Origin: Hirudinaria manillensis
Taxonomy: Eukaryota > Annelida > Clitellata > Hirudinida > Hirudinidae
Length of the DNA: 64,000 bases
Direction: 5' to 3'
Assembly (NCBI GenBank): GCA_034509925.1
Contig: CM067530.1
Span: forward strand, 4,542,501 to 4,606,500
The position numbers and the translations under genes are program-made. Under the pieces are notes generated by a model, which was not told where the DNA came from, did no database searches, and saw only the letters and a program-made list of their open reading frames with translations. Of this stretch, positions 25,569 through 45,700 are shown one piece after another; the first letter of the stretch is position 1; every line of letters begins with the position of its first letter.

Positions 25569-26319
25569 GTTGTTGTTGTTGTTGTTTTTACATCTTTCAT
25601 TTCCACTATTGCCCTCTCTTTCCTTTTTCCGGTCGTATGCATGTCTAATAGTTCACGCTGCAATGTCCAAATAAATTTGACCACTTGCATATCTAGCAAT
25701 TCATTCAAACGCCCAAGGGTTTACAAAATAAGAAAAACAAAATTTTTGAAAATTCAATACATCTTTGGTGTAGTAAGCTTATTATATCTTTGTATTTCCA
25801 TACTCCTGGAGTATATACTGCACATACTCCCTATCCCTAGCCTATACTCTAAGTTTCAAGTTACCACAAATTTTTGCTAAAAAGTACAAATTTATTTCAT
25901 TCTTGGGTGATTTCATAATCTTTTTTTTAATGAAAAAAATTATGTTATTACAAACGAATTTATGTTATATGTTAGGAAGGTTTCTTAAATCATATCGTTG
26001 AAAAATATATTATCGTACTATTCTTTACAATATTTAACTTTATTTGAAAAAATTATGCTATGTAAGAGAATTAAGTTATCGAATTTTAAAGTTTAATTAG
26101 TCATTGATGAGACGGGAATTTCTTTGTGACTGTTTTGTGACATTCTATAGTATGTGAAAATTCTTTTAAAAGCAACGACAAATCGCTAAATTAAAAAAAT
26201 TAGTTCGATTGTAAAACCGTGCTTTGGCTGTTCTGATTGCCCGAGGCCGATGTATTTATTCCCATCTCTTATTCGCGTTCGGAGTTTTTCTTTGGTGTAG
26301 TTGGCGGCAGAATTTAGAG
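24580..26319. promoter_or_regulatory. Head-to-head gap between AP2A and AHCYL
   Basis: About 1.7 kb separates the AP2A start codon (24579, minus) and the AHCYL start codon (26320, plus). Both promoters should lie here. Much of the middle (about 25268-25720) is a retrotransposon fragment with ATT microsatellites, so the functional promoter parts are probably the flanks, 24580-25100 and 25900-26319. Confidence 0.45.
25268..25720 (-). mobile_element. 5'-truncated non-LTR retrotransposon fragment with (TAA)n tail
   Basis: On the minus strand an open frame reads VKSKVVPVIVGALGTLRKD, then ELIPGRPKTSEIQKISLLGT and AHILRKVLG before a stop near 25362. This is the C-terminal tail seen in many invertebrate non-LTR retrotransposon polyproteins. 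After the stop comes a hairpin (GCTGAGCACT/AGTGCTCTCAGC, about 25337-25361) and then a (TAA)n tail at about 25268-25290, as expected at the 3' end of such elements. The upstream part is interrupted by an expanded ATT/GTT microsatellite at about 25540-25588. It sits in the AP2A/AHCYL promoter gap. Confidence 0.72.
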
Positions 26320-34359
<8,040 letters not shown>

Positions 34360-35846
34360 AGAACTACAGTAAAGGTAGTCATCACTGGATGCTATAATCA
34401 AAGACAGCTGCTGATAGTCTCACAACTGTTTATCCATCTTTATTCAAATTCCGATTGGACCAAAATAGGGTTTACAAATGGTTCTCAAAGAATTATAACA
34501 ATTTCTTTGCATCTTTATTTTTTCATTGTTGGTGTGGTGGCTTGTGCTTCAATATTTAATATTTGTGAACTATCATGTTGAATCCGCTACCAATTAAAAT
34601 GATATGTGTGGGTACCTCCTGCATATGCTTAAATGGATTAAGTGTGCAGACTAATTATGATCCATTTAATTGATTTCAGATGAGATTTCGGTTTGTGGGT
34701 CGATTAAATTATTTTAGCTCTCTTTTGCAGTTACTATTATTACTTTTATTGGCTGCCCTTATTGCATTGTAGTCTCCTATCTTTAGGAGCAACCATAATT
34801 GTAAGTTTTTATTGCAGGCACTTATTTCTCAGCATGTTTCATCTTGATTTTTATTTGCATTTGCTTTATCAGCATAGGTAGGATTTTGATATTTGCTTTC
34901 CAAATATTAATTCATTCAGCAAGCAAGACTTATTATTGGATCTGTGGAGGTGGTTAATCAATTATTGTGTCATTATTACTATTATTATTGTCGTGTAAAG
35001 CTATTCTCACTTTACTTGATATGCTTAGATGTGTTGTTAATTCCTCTTGTTTGTTGTGGGTTTTTTATATATGCATTTATCACACAATTTAAAATTCCCA
35101 TCCAGAGCTAATTTTGATGGACATCTCACCACTCAAATACATAAAGATAAATGTTTTTTGATGAATTTCCTTGGGATTGAAGCCCTTAAAAGTACTGTCA
35201 GATCTTTAAGAAATTTATTTGCTAAATTATGTGCACTTAGGAATGGTTAAGCAACTTTTTGTAAATTTGTCGTTGAAGTGTCATTGAAGCTGCTGGTTCT
35301 GTGGCAACTAGCATGCTGCACAAGATGCTTGTCATCTGTCTTCACACATATCCCCATTTTGTACAATTATTTGAAGATGATTGTTTTCAAATATATTTTT
35401 GGACTTTCACCTTATAAGAGCCATAAAATGGATTTTTTATAAGATCAGTCTGATTTTCTGTCAACCCACTCACTCAAGGCCCTTTGTCCCATTTTTGGGA
35501 AATATCTGAAGAACTGAACCACAACTGGGCCATAATATTAATATCATCTGGTTTTGGTATCAAATTCTGACCAGACGTCTAGCACGGCTCAGGCAGTTGG
35601 TGGCAATGTTAATGTGTCATATTTTCGGCTTGACGCAAACCTCATCCCGAGATGTAAAAATGGGCTGCAACTGGTTAATTACCACAATGTGCTGAACTGT
35701 AAAACTAACTTTAGCATCAATGGCAATCAGTCTTATTGAGATTAGACTTAATTTAATATCATTATTTGTACCTATAGTTGGCTGATATTTCGACAAATTT
35801 CAAAATTCATATAGACGTCAAACAAAAAATCAGATGGGTGTCGAGT
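34360..35846. other. Convergent intergenic region, AHCYL and TRMT44
   Basis: AT-rich, about 1.5 kb between two 3' ends. It probably contains the AHCYL 3' UTR. A slightly G+C-richer patch at about 35470-35740 has an open frame (35554-35739, plus) with no known similarity. I see no RNA gene or repeat structure. Confidence 0.4.
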
Positions 35847-38800
35847 TCATATTGATTGACTCAAATCATCAACACCGTGGGCAAATTTACAACCTCCTTT
35901 CTCCAATAGGCATTTGTTGGGGTGATACTGATAGAAAAAGCAAAGTTTTGTCTTTGTCTTGGGAGCACCTCTTACTTTATTAGTTCTTTTGGCTTGACGA
36001 TGCAACATGAATTCCATAAACTGAGTGGAGCTCCAGTCTCGAAGGGTGACTTCTCCATTCCTTACTGGAATCAAAATTTGAATTATCTAAGCAAAATTTC
36101 ATCTCAATTGACCAGTTAAAATTTTGAAAATTAAGATTGTGGCAATGTCACTGCTGATAATCATTTCATATTGTGAGTTCGAAATAGCTTATGTCTTCAA
36201 ATCGCTTACTAGAAAACACATCTGGACAGTTTTTAAGGACTGTCTGTATTCCACCAGGTGAAGACTTCAGGGTCTTGAGCTGATTCTCATCGCAGAAGCG
36301 GCTTATTTCAGCCAGGGGCATTGATCCTCAATGTTGAATAATGTAATTTCAACTAATGGGATCAATGTTATTACTAATTCTAATAAAATATTCATGAATG
36401 TTTGCTTATAAATAAAATTCGAAGACAAACCTCCTTTATTCCACTTTTTTGAGTCACCTTCAATAACCACCTGAACAAAGTTTTCTACTTTCAATAAGTG
36501 CTCCATGACACTCAAACAAATTTTCTCTACGAAGGCCAGGTCAATATTCGAAGAACCCCTGTTGGCCTCACTAGGAGATCTTGGTCGGAAATTGATGCCA
36601 TCTCTGTTGGAGGTTTCTCGCTTAGTCATTTCATTCTGAGATTTTCTCATACTTTCACCACATATCTTTTGTGAAGTGCATTGAATTGAAATGCATCGAG
36701 ATTCTATGTATGTGTTAATTGCATTGAGCCTATCCAACTTTGAGTCTTCATGAAAATTAAGTCCTACAAAGCATACCTGAAATACAAAGTGTATCTAGAT
36801 AGGTATTTCTTTGGCATAATAATTAATATGTGTAGCATATAATGAAATAATATATTAATCAGTAAAATAATTAATAAATGATGACTTTTATGCTGTTTTA
36901 AGAATAGCAAACAGCACTCCCGAATTTCAATTTTTGGAAAATTCTTGATTGGATTAGAATAAAAAACATAAACAAACGATAATAGTTTTCAATTAATAAC
37001 AAACATGAAGTTATGAATAGTAGAATTAGGCTCTGGGCACTCACTCTTCTGGTTGAAGGAATCCTAAGAGTATCTTTCTTCACCTTGAAGCTGCATATTT
37101 TTCCCACTTCTTCTATATAGTTTAGGTATTCCTCATATTTTCCAGCAACTTTTGGACCATCGATCGACTTTCTTGAAACAAATTTGCATGTAAAATCCCA
37201 CGGGCAACAGGGTAATACGAAATAATGGCATCGATCATTCTGACTCCTTCAAACATAAAAAATTAAAATAGCTAGTCATTACAGTTGTTTTAATTAAGTT
37301 AACTTTAAAAATAAACTCAGTTACTAATATGCAAACACTTAAAAATGTCCTCACAGCTTAAAGTGAAAATGAAAACTAAAACAATTTTTTATAACTGAAA
37401 AGCTCTGGCTCTCTTATGGCACCATAAAAGTAAATTATTAATTATTATTTTAAATTAAATCTTACATTTTATTTCAAAACTCCACACATTATCTATGCTT
37501 AAAGAACATAATGGTTATAAATGAATTAACAATAATATTCCATGTGCATCATCATCACCACCACCATTATTATTATTATTATTATTATTATCACCATCAC
37601 TCAGTTCAGAATGGCCAAATGGGCAATATTCTCTCATGTGGCAGTAGTTGTAGCTGTTATTTGATAATGTTCAACACCTGGCATGCTCCTCCAAGGTATA
37701 CCCTCAGATGGGGTTTATGTATAAATGGGGATATATATCCATCCAGATACATAAGGCACTTGAAACACTCAGCTAAAAGCATTAGCATTGACAATATCAC
37801 CAGCAAAACCTTATTGTAACACTTGCGCATGGGTTTACTTGATAATCTATCAATTGCAAGATGATGTCAACATGCCTGGCTGCCATAACTGGTATCCATG
37901 GTGTCAGCTCGTCACTGTGATTACCAATCAACCAATCAGCCATGAAAAATGGATCATCTAGGGATGGTTGGACTGTAAATTCCTAGAAATATAATAATAT
38001 ATTAAAAATAACTCTGCAAAATAAGGTACATAACATCATAAAAATGCCATTTAAAATTTCACATGCAAAGTACTAAAGAAGAATCCAATGCCATGGAAAC
38101 CCCTCAGAGAGCAATAGGAATGCATGGGCCAAATGAGGTTTACAAATCAGTTGTTGGATTTTTGTGCAATTTAGGAGTTATTTTTAAATTTTAAAGAAAA
38201 AAGTTACTCTGTAAAGGTGTTTTAGGTTGATTTTAAAATCAAAAGGGAATTGTTTTTTCTGAGATTAAATCAATGGGAATGATCTTTAGGTAGGCTTGCC
38301 TTTTTAAAGAATTGTGAAAATAAAAATAATATTAGCATGGCAATTGTTATAGAATTTTAAAAGTTATAAATATAAAGATAACAATTTGAGAACGGAAATC
38401 TCAAAGCTTTACTTACAAAAGAAAATGTGACTTTTGGTTCCATAACCACACAACCAAATATGATATTCTATATTCCCTTTTCCTTGATTTTTATTTGGAT
38501 ACATTTAAAATTAATTTTGCTTGTCGATGTTAACTTAATTAAGAAAGATGATTAATAAATGTAAACAATAAATAAAGCTCAACCCTCAAATCTGCTATTG
38601 GTTTCAGGGAATCCCAAATCTTCCTCTTTCGGACATCAACCCCATGGCCACAATGCTGCAAATAAGTTTCATGACATCATTAACCATTACTCTCATATTT
38701 ATCAATAGTATAAAATAACCCCTTCTGCATTCAACAAATAGACCAATAGCCCATTACCACATCCAAGATCAATAAAAACTTTGGGCTTCCTCTTTATTCT

Positions 38801-40159
38801 CTGACCATTGGTTTCAAAACATTCTTTATCATCTAAGGATTCCCATAGGACCTAAATGCAATAACGATTTAAATTACTATTTCAAATTACTATTGTGACA
38901 CTTATTGTTGATATTAACCAACAAATAGGCTGCAATGCCTATGTCTTCAAATACAAATTTCATTGGGTCTGTGCTTTCAGTCCACATCTACACAAATATA
39001 ATGTTCACATGATATAACAATTGATAGTGGTAACAGTAACATAAGAAAGTTTGATGATGAATTACTTCAATAAGATGTCTGCTATATTTCTCTTTCAGCT
39101 CATTGTATTTATTAATATAGCTTCCCATGTTCACTAATCTCAGTGATTTAATTCTTGTGTCTAAAAACTTCTCCTGGCTCCATGATAATACTTTTTTTAG
39201 AAGAGTCTTCGATAGCCAAGAAATAGATGGAAATATGGATTTAATGTCCTCAGAAAATCTAGAGCTCCTCCCATTGTTGCCTATTAATGTGAAGCCAGAA
39301 CCACATCCATAGGCTTTATGACAATACAGTTCAATTCTGGTAATTATTTACTGACTTTTAACTATTTGTTAATTAATGAGTAAATATTAATAAGCAATAC
39401 TGAGCATTGCCAATGAATATTGAAATGTCATCTAAGTACTTCTAAACAATGAACATACTTTTTGTCTGTGACATCCATGGATAATTTATATGTGTAACAA
39501 TCAAAATTATTGATGTTATAATCACTGAAATCATCTTCACATAACGTGAAGAAATATGCACAGGGAAAGAGAATATCTGCAAAGTTACAAAATTTAGTTG
39601 ACTAAAGTTTAAAAAGTACTAAATAAGTTTGAAAACTGTATTTTATTAACTTCTACGACAACCACCATATTTCAAAAATTGAAAATATGGATGACTTATT
39701 TTTATCAACCAGCCATTTAGGAAGCCAATGATTATATAAATAATCAATTTACATTATTATGTGAATATATTCATACAAACTTTGTATCACCAGTTCGTAA
39801 GACCCTTTGATTTTGGGATTCTTGCTAATTAAGCGTCTCAATAAAATTCGATAATTTGTTTCATCCAAATATTTTTTTCCTATTTCTAGAATCTGAAAAG
39901 CATATCTGAGCTTTTTAATAATCAACTTCAACAAAAAATCGTTGTTCGCAAAACTATTTAGTGCGGGTAATACGACGGGTTCCAGAGATATTTTTTCTCT
40001 TATTTCGCTTAAACACAAATTCGTTTCGAAAATGATTTCAGAGCCGCACAACGTTCGATTAGCCACATGAGGCTTTTTTATCCAAATAATTACAGCCTTT
40101 TCGAAACTCTCAGAATCTGCGCACTCTGAATCCACAGAGCAAATTAATTCCAGCGCCAT
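35847..40159 (-). CDS. TRMT44: tRNA(Ser) Um44 2'-O-methyltransferase
   Basis: SAM-dependent enzyme (yeast Trm44 family) that 2'-O-methylates U44 of tRNA-Ser. The eleven exons on the minus strand are 40159-39781, 39576-39459, 39258-39066, 38987-38919, 38851-38720, 38655-38584, 37982-37876, 37246-37045, 36776-36431, 36326-36210, 36064-35847. They give 650 residues in frame throughout. Markers: ELKEKYSRHLIE, WTESTDPMKFVFEDIGIAAY, the SAM loop FIDLGCGNGLLVYLL near residue 280, GHGVDVRKRKIWD, DWLIGNHSDELTPWIPV, CHYFVLPCCPWDF, LRIPSTRR, and a C-terminal CCCH zinc finger (LCFFYQYHPNKC....GCKFAHG). The exon ending at 37876 requires a GC donor (AG|GCATGT) to restore the conserved PV.AAR...FVLPCC. The acceptor at 39258 has a weak pyrimidine tract. 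Confidence 0.93.
37550..37600. repeat. ATC/ACC/ATT trinucleotide microsatellite in TRMT44 intron
   Basis: CATCATCATCACCACCACC followed by about nine ATT units (37566-37591) and then ATCACC. It is a simple repeat inside the intron between exons 37982-37876 and 37246-37045. Confidence 0.85.
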
Positions 40160-40518
40160 TTTGAACTACTATAACGCTTAAGCGAATTATCGTGCACAAA
40201 ATCAAAATTAATCTTGTATTTTAACGTAAACTCAAATGAAAACATAGACATTATTGCAAACAAAAAATGCAATTAAAAGAGCACCCTATTTTAATTAATT
40301 TAATAAATTTTAATTACAACAAAGTATAACAAATGCATGTTTATTTATTTCTAATGTAATTGTTTACCGAATTAATTTAGCACACTAATTTTCTTTCTTC
40401 TTAATAATCTAAAAGTTAAGATTAAGTTAAAAATTATTTCATCTAACATTTTAGCAAAAGTGAAAGAAGGACAGTTGAAGGGACACTCATCTGATCTGAC
40501 CGCTCCTAATTTTGCACG
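40160..40518. promoter_or_regulatory. Probable bidirectional promoter, TRMT44 and HAUS1
   Basis: The two start codons (40159 minus, 40519 plus) are about 360 bp apart, so both promoters share this stretch. AT-rich centre, with a few CpG at the edges. I see no TATA motif that I would trust. Confidence 0.5.
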
Positions 40519-42480
40519 ATGGATCGGGGACGGAGTAAGGTAATGGCTTATGCGCAGACTAATTACATGATATTTCATCGCCTTACTGAAATCTATGTTT
40601 TTTTTATTTACGAATAGCAAGTGGATGAGATTACACAATGGATTAAAGATGTCTTCCTTGGAGATTTGGTTGCATTCGATATTAAGGACACGATGCTTCC
40701 TTTCCTGCAACAACTTATGGAAACAAATAAAAAAGCAAACTCAAACGTGATGTGTATCTTGAGGGAAATGGAAAGAAACACCAAATATTACGACCAGAAA
40801 GGTTCCTCACGATAGCGAATAGATTCGAATGAGTGTTCTTGTTAATGTATCATATGCAGGCATTGGATTGGACGCTATTCTTAACAACTTTGGCATTTCA
40901 AATAACACGTTATCACAAGACTCCAAGAAAAACATTTCTTGTTTATCTCGTGTGGCTCAAACTCTTAACATAGAAGAACCTAGCAGTGCAAGGTTCGGGC
41001 ATTCATAACATCTGAATAGTCACATTTGAGATTATTTATATTGTCATATTTGCTTATTTGTTTGTAGTAATTGTGCAAAATAAATATGCAAGGATCTATT
41101 AAATTCCTTAACAGATTTCCCTGTAATTTCTTGGGAATAATTGAAGTTTATATTTTTGACATGAATAGTGCTTTCATACACACTTAACGCTATTTAACTT
41201 GTGACCTAGATTTTACTCTCCATCCAATAGTGTTCACATTCCCATCTAGAATTATTTTAGCAATCACAGAAGTTCAGAATGAGGTACTAGAAACAGAAAA
41301 CTTCTTAGAAGAGGAGAAGAAGATAATGAGAAAGCTTGGGGTCATGCAACAAAAACAACAGTCTATAATCACCAAACTGGAAAAGTTATTATAATTTTAT
41401 CATGATGAAAGAATTTAATTTAATATGGTAAAGACATTATTTTTGAATTATTGGCAATAAAAACATAAATGTTAATTTTGTTTAATAACTTTTACTTTTG
41501 GTATCTGTTTTGGATACTTTTGGTTTATATTAAGTTATTTCCACATTCCCCAATCTCTAACACTAATAAATTCATAAAGAATTTACTTGATTCATCATCA
41601 ACTTTATTGGCTGTACTACAACTACACAACAAAATTTTAGTTTTTACAGTTCCCTTGAGGAACAGAGCTCAGAAGATGATCGAGACATTAAAGAAAAGTC
41701 CAAGAGGACATCTTTCCTTCGACACAAGACAGAAGAATACACTGGCAACATTGGCAGACTCAAGGTTTTACATCTTTAGACAGCCATGTGGCTGTTTTTA
41801 CAATAAATGGATTGACTAATACAATTTGAATTCATGCTAAAATAAACCTTACATAGAATGATCTGATTACAACCGGCCTGGGCTCCCACCTAAAACATGC
41901 ACAATTATCCAAGAGTTCTGAAGTTTGTCACCGTTTAGTTTGTTTGAACAATATTGGTCATACAATCAAATATAAAATATTACTTATGGTTTTGCAACTA
42001 TTAAAGTTAAACACATCCCATAGGAACTAATAACAATCAAGAAGGAACTTCTAGAAAAAAAGAAAGAGCTGCAAGCTTACAAGTCCATAGCTCCTGTGAG
42101 TTCTCAGACAATTTTAGTTATTCTTCATAAGGTTGTGACGGCAACAATGATTATTTGATCATTCGACTTAACATTTTTTTTGCTTAAGCCACCACTTTTA
42201 TCCAACTCACATGGTGTCCATTTGCCACAATCTATTAAAGAATTTGTTATTGCTCAGTTTGAAATGTGGTATTAGTCAGATACCTGAATTCTTATCTTTA
42301 CTTTCAGAATGCATGTCTAGCAAAGATTGACTTAGAAGAGGCAAGAAGAGAATTGGTTTGTACATTAATGACATTTCTCTTAATCATGAGAACATATGAA
42401 CAAATTCTTAATAAATCCCTTGTTTGTAGGAATTTCTTGAAGCTAAGTTGACTTCCTTGATTGATTTTATGAATTCTTGA
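40519..42480 (+). CDS. HAUS1: Augmin complex subunit 1
   Basis: Coiled-coil subunit of the eight-protein HAUS/augmin complex, which nucleates microtubule branching inside the spindle. Eight exons: 40519-40539, 40618-40801, 40860-40992, 41250-41384, 41650-41764, 42024-42095, 42308-42355, 42430-42480. They give 252 residues (human 278). Recognisable parts are the N-terminal QVDEITQWIKDVF (human: Q..AWLKKIF), SNVMCILREMERN, a heptad-rich middle (VLETENFLEEEKKIMRKLG), KTEEYTGNIGRLK, and the conserved end NACLAKIDLEEARRELEFLE with AKLTSLIDFM. The exon 41650-41764 has two open frames; only the one that keeps phase 2 gives the coiled coil. An AATAAA is at about 42542. The gene is tail-to-tail with the SENP gene. 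Confidence 0.9.
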
Positions 42481-42733
42481 TGTGAAGCTAAAATATAGGC
42501 AATGTGGACTCAACAAATCAACATGACATCAATTTGAGACAAATAAAACTTTGGCATAAACAGTGTTTTAACTGTTTTGGCTTCTATATTTATTTTTATG
42601 TGATTTGACAAGAGTTCTAGACATAAACAGAAACTTCATATTTGCATCAGTTTTTAACTCAAGCAGTTATGGAATTTATTGCAAATTCATTAGAAACGTA
42701 GAGCATTGCTACAGTCGTTTTAATCCACAGGAT

Positions 42734-45700
42734 CTATTTGCTCTGTTTGTGTTCATTGTGTAGTAGCATGATGAGTTGTTGTACCTCTTTTCTCTTTTCA
42801 CGAATGGCATCTTGCATAAACCAGTCAGCAGTGTTTGAGATGGGCATTATGAAATCTTTGATAGGATCCTGCAGGTGCAAAGAATATACTAAATTTAGCC
42901 CTGATTGACATATTTAGAAGAAAATTTATCTGATTAGCAGAATGTAATGCATTAGACTGGCAAATATGTGATTAGAGTTGACAATGCTCATTTTGTATTT
43001 ACGTATGTTTTGTGTAGTAAGATCACCCTATTATCCATAAAGCATAACAAGGGTGCTCTCAGAAGGTGCAAGCCATGTTGCAAAATGAATTATTGTCCTT
43101 GCCAGTGCTGTTATGTATGGAGTTGCAATTATTGAGCCAGATTTATTTCATCTAACTTTAAATGTAGTGATAGTCAAAATGAGCTAACTTTGAAGAAACA
43201 TTCCACGTATTTGAGTACAAACACTCCACAATCTGTAGAATTGTTTTGTTGGGGGCATGTAGGATTAAATCCAGGAAAGCTGTTCGCCGAGAATTCTCTT
43301 GCCCCTTCGGTGCTCATCTTCTTTAGATTCCATTCTTCCTGGAGGTACCTGTGGAAAGGAATCGATTACACCAATAGCTGATCCATATTGCTCTCAACAG
43401 CTGCGATTGATTATGTTCTAAATCATTATCACTTCTGATGGTTTTTTTATAGAAATAATTTCCTTTGGACAAATTGTTTAGAATAAAATGGAAATCAACA
43501 TGAAATGTGGGAATGGGGCTCACTCTCTCAATGTCTTGATGACTATCTGATGTCCAACCATGCCAAGAGAATCAAAGATGAGAATACATGCCCTGCCAAA
43601 TTTTGCAGATGACCTTAAATATTTCCAAACATTTTTGTAATCAATAAATCACTGAATCAACAGCTCACTGTTTCAATCTTATAGTAGGTCCCTGTTGCAC
43701 ATCTGAATTCTGAAAATAGAGATTCATGTATGCACTTGGTGGTACCAAATGCCTTCTACACCTAATTTGTTAATGTTATAAATGCTAAGCATTGATGATA
43801 AGAGGTAGAGTAAAGGCTCACTGTTGCTTGGTAATGCTCAATGACAGGGCTCCTCAAGCCTGGGAAACAGACCACTGCCAGGAACCAGTGAGAACTGAAA
43901 AAAATTATCCATCTTATGTTAGCTGACATTTAAAGATAATCCCATATCCCAAGAATGTGCCACAATGAAAGCGAATGTGTAAAAGCAGTTCCAGCTAGCC
44001 ACTTTTTGATGAATTGCAATTACCATTACCACTGTGATCACCAGAGAAATGTTATTTAACTACCTTTCAATGATTGGAATAATGATGAAATCTTTTCCAA
44101 AGAGATCAACATGCCTAGTCCAAGTTTTAACCCTTGAATGTCTCACTTGCTGGGGCCTGCCTCATAAAACAAATTTTCTTGACAAGAATGTTTTTAGAAA
44201 ACTTTAAAACATACAAAATTGTAATCCATCAATTTTTGGTCATCATATCCACAAGGCCTGCGGAATCATAGTTTGATAAAAGCTCAAATATCAGGTATTA
44301 ACCATAAACTATTTGTTCAACTTTTCATCAGATCACTGATTTTCCAGACATCTTAACATCATAAACATACATTTGAGAGGAACCAGTTGCAGTATCCTGA
44401 GCCCTATCATCAGAAACCATTTTCCCATAAAAGAAGGAACTGAATAGATGGACACTGTTCCTAGTGGTTTCATCTAGATGTTCCTCCAAAAAGTACCTGT
44501 AGCCATGAAATTATATTATCATAATTTTATTTTCCAATTTTTAGAGTGCTGGCTGGTTTAAAATTTAATTGCTAAATGAGGACAGGTTAGTTTACCTAAT
44601 TATCCCACAAATTTTTGACTTGGATTACTTTAAGGTTTGTGATCAAGAAAATTGTTAGAGACACTCTTAAAATAAGAGAAAGTAAAATTTATTAGAAATA
44701 GTAGAACAATATAAAATATTATATGTCACATGCCAAGTTCTTCTGAGATGTAGAAAGATACATTGCCCAAAAGGCAAATAAATGAAAGTGACTATAGGAG
44801 GTTGCCAAGGTTGATATTTGAGTACAGATAAGAGGGAAATTACAGTAATGGTTCAATGAGATTTTTGATTTGAAGATTCTTCAGACAAGTTAGGATATAG
44901 AATTAAAGCTACAAGCTTCTTCATGACTTGTGAGCAAGAGCAATTTAATCAATGCACATACTGACCAAGGATGCTGGATTTGCAAACATGATAGATTATG
45001 ACTGTGCCATGACCAGCATCTAAGAAGCAACATTTTACTGGCAAGCCAGATATGAGAGAAGACAAAGGCAAGAAAGACATGTTCTAAAAGTAAAGGTGGC
45101 AAAGGCATGAATACAAAAGGCATTTCAGAAGAAACAACTGTAATAGATTTTATTCTATAATATCTATGTGCACATCATGTAATAGGTATGTGTATGCCAA
45201 TTCAAAATGTTTAGAATCTATAAAATGTAATCAAGCTATAAATTGAGATAAGAAAAGACATTACTTTAGGTAAAAGTCTATGATGTTATCATTCAGTAAT
45301 TCCCCCTCATTAAGGCAATAATAGTCTTCAGTAGTAATAGTCATTCTTCCAGGACCTGGAGCTGGAGGATAGGTAAAGAGGCTGCCATAAAAAATATATG
45401 TATTTAAGTTCAATTACTCATAATGCATTGATTAAAATACTTTTATCTGTTATTAATTAAATGACTTCCACCTGACTATGGGGCCATTTTTCTTAGATTC
45501 TTGGGACCTTTCTGTGGTTGATATTCCAGAGAGTTTTTTGGCAAGAACAATTATTTGAGCCTTTGGGATAGATGTACCGGTTCTGATTGCATTATTTGGC
45601 ACATTGATGTTGAAAATGTTGTTTGTTATGTTAATATTGTTGTTGCCAACAATGTTTATTGGATGATTACCCCCAACAATGACAAATGAGGGGAGTGGCT

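Noticed and set aside
39259..39313. Extension of the TRMT44 exon upstream to an acceptor at 39314
   Set aside because: It would need phase 1 while the previous exon ends in phase 2; the acceptor at 39258 restores frame and homology.
41650..41764. Alternative frame reading VPLRNRAQKMIETLKKS in a HAUS1 exon
   Set aside because: It breaks phase with both neighbouring exons; the other frame (DIKEKSKRTSFLRHKTEEY) keeps phase and fits the coiled coil.
43845..43890. CAGGGCTCCTCAAGCC, resembling the start of a hAT element
   Set aside because: It lies inside a conserved SENP exon (43822-43894) that codes for [13 protein letters not shown], so the match is coding sequence.
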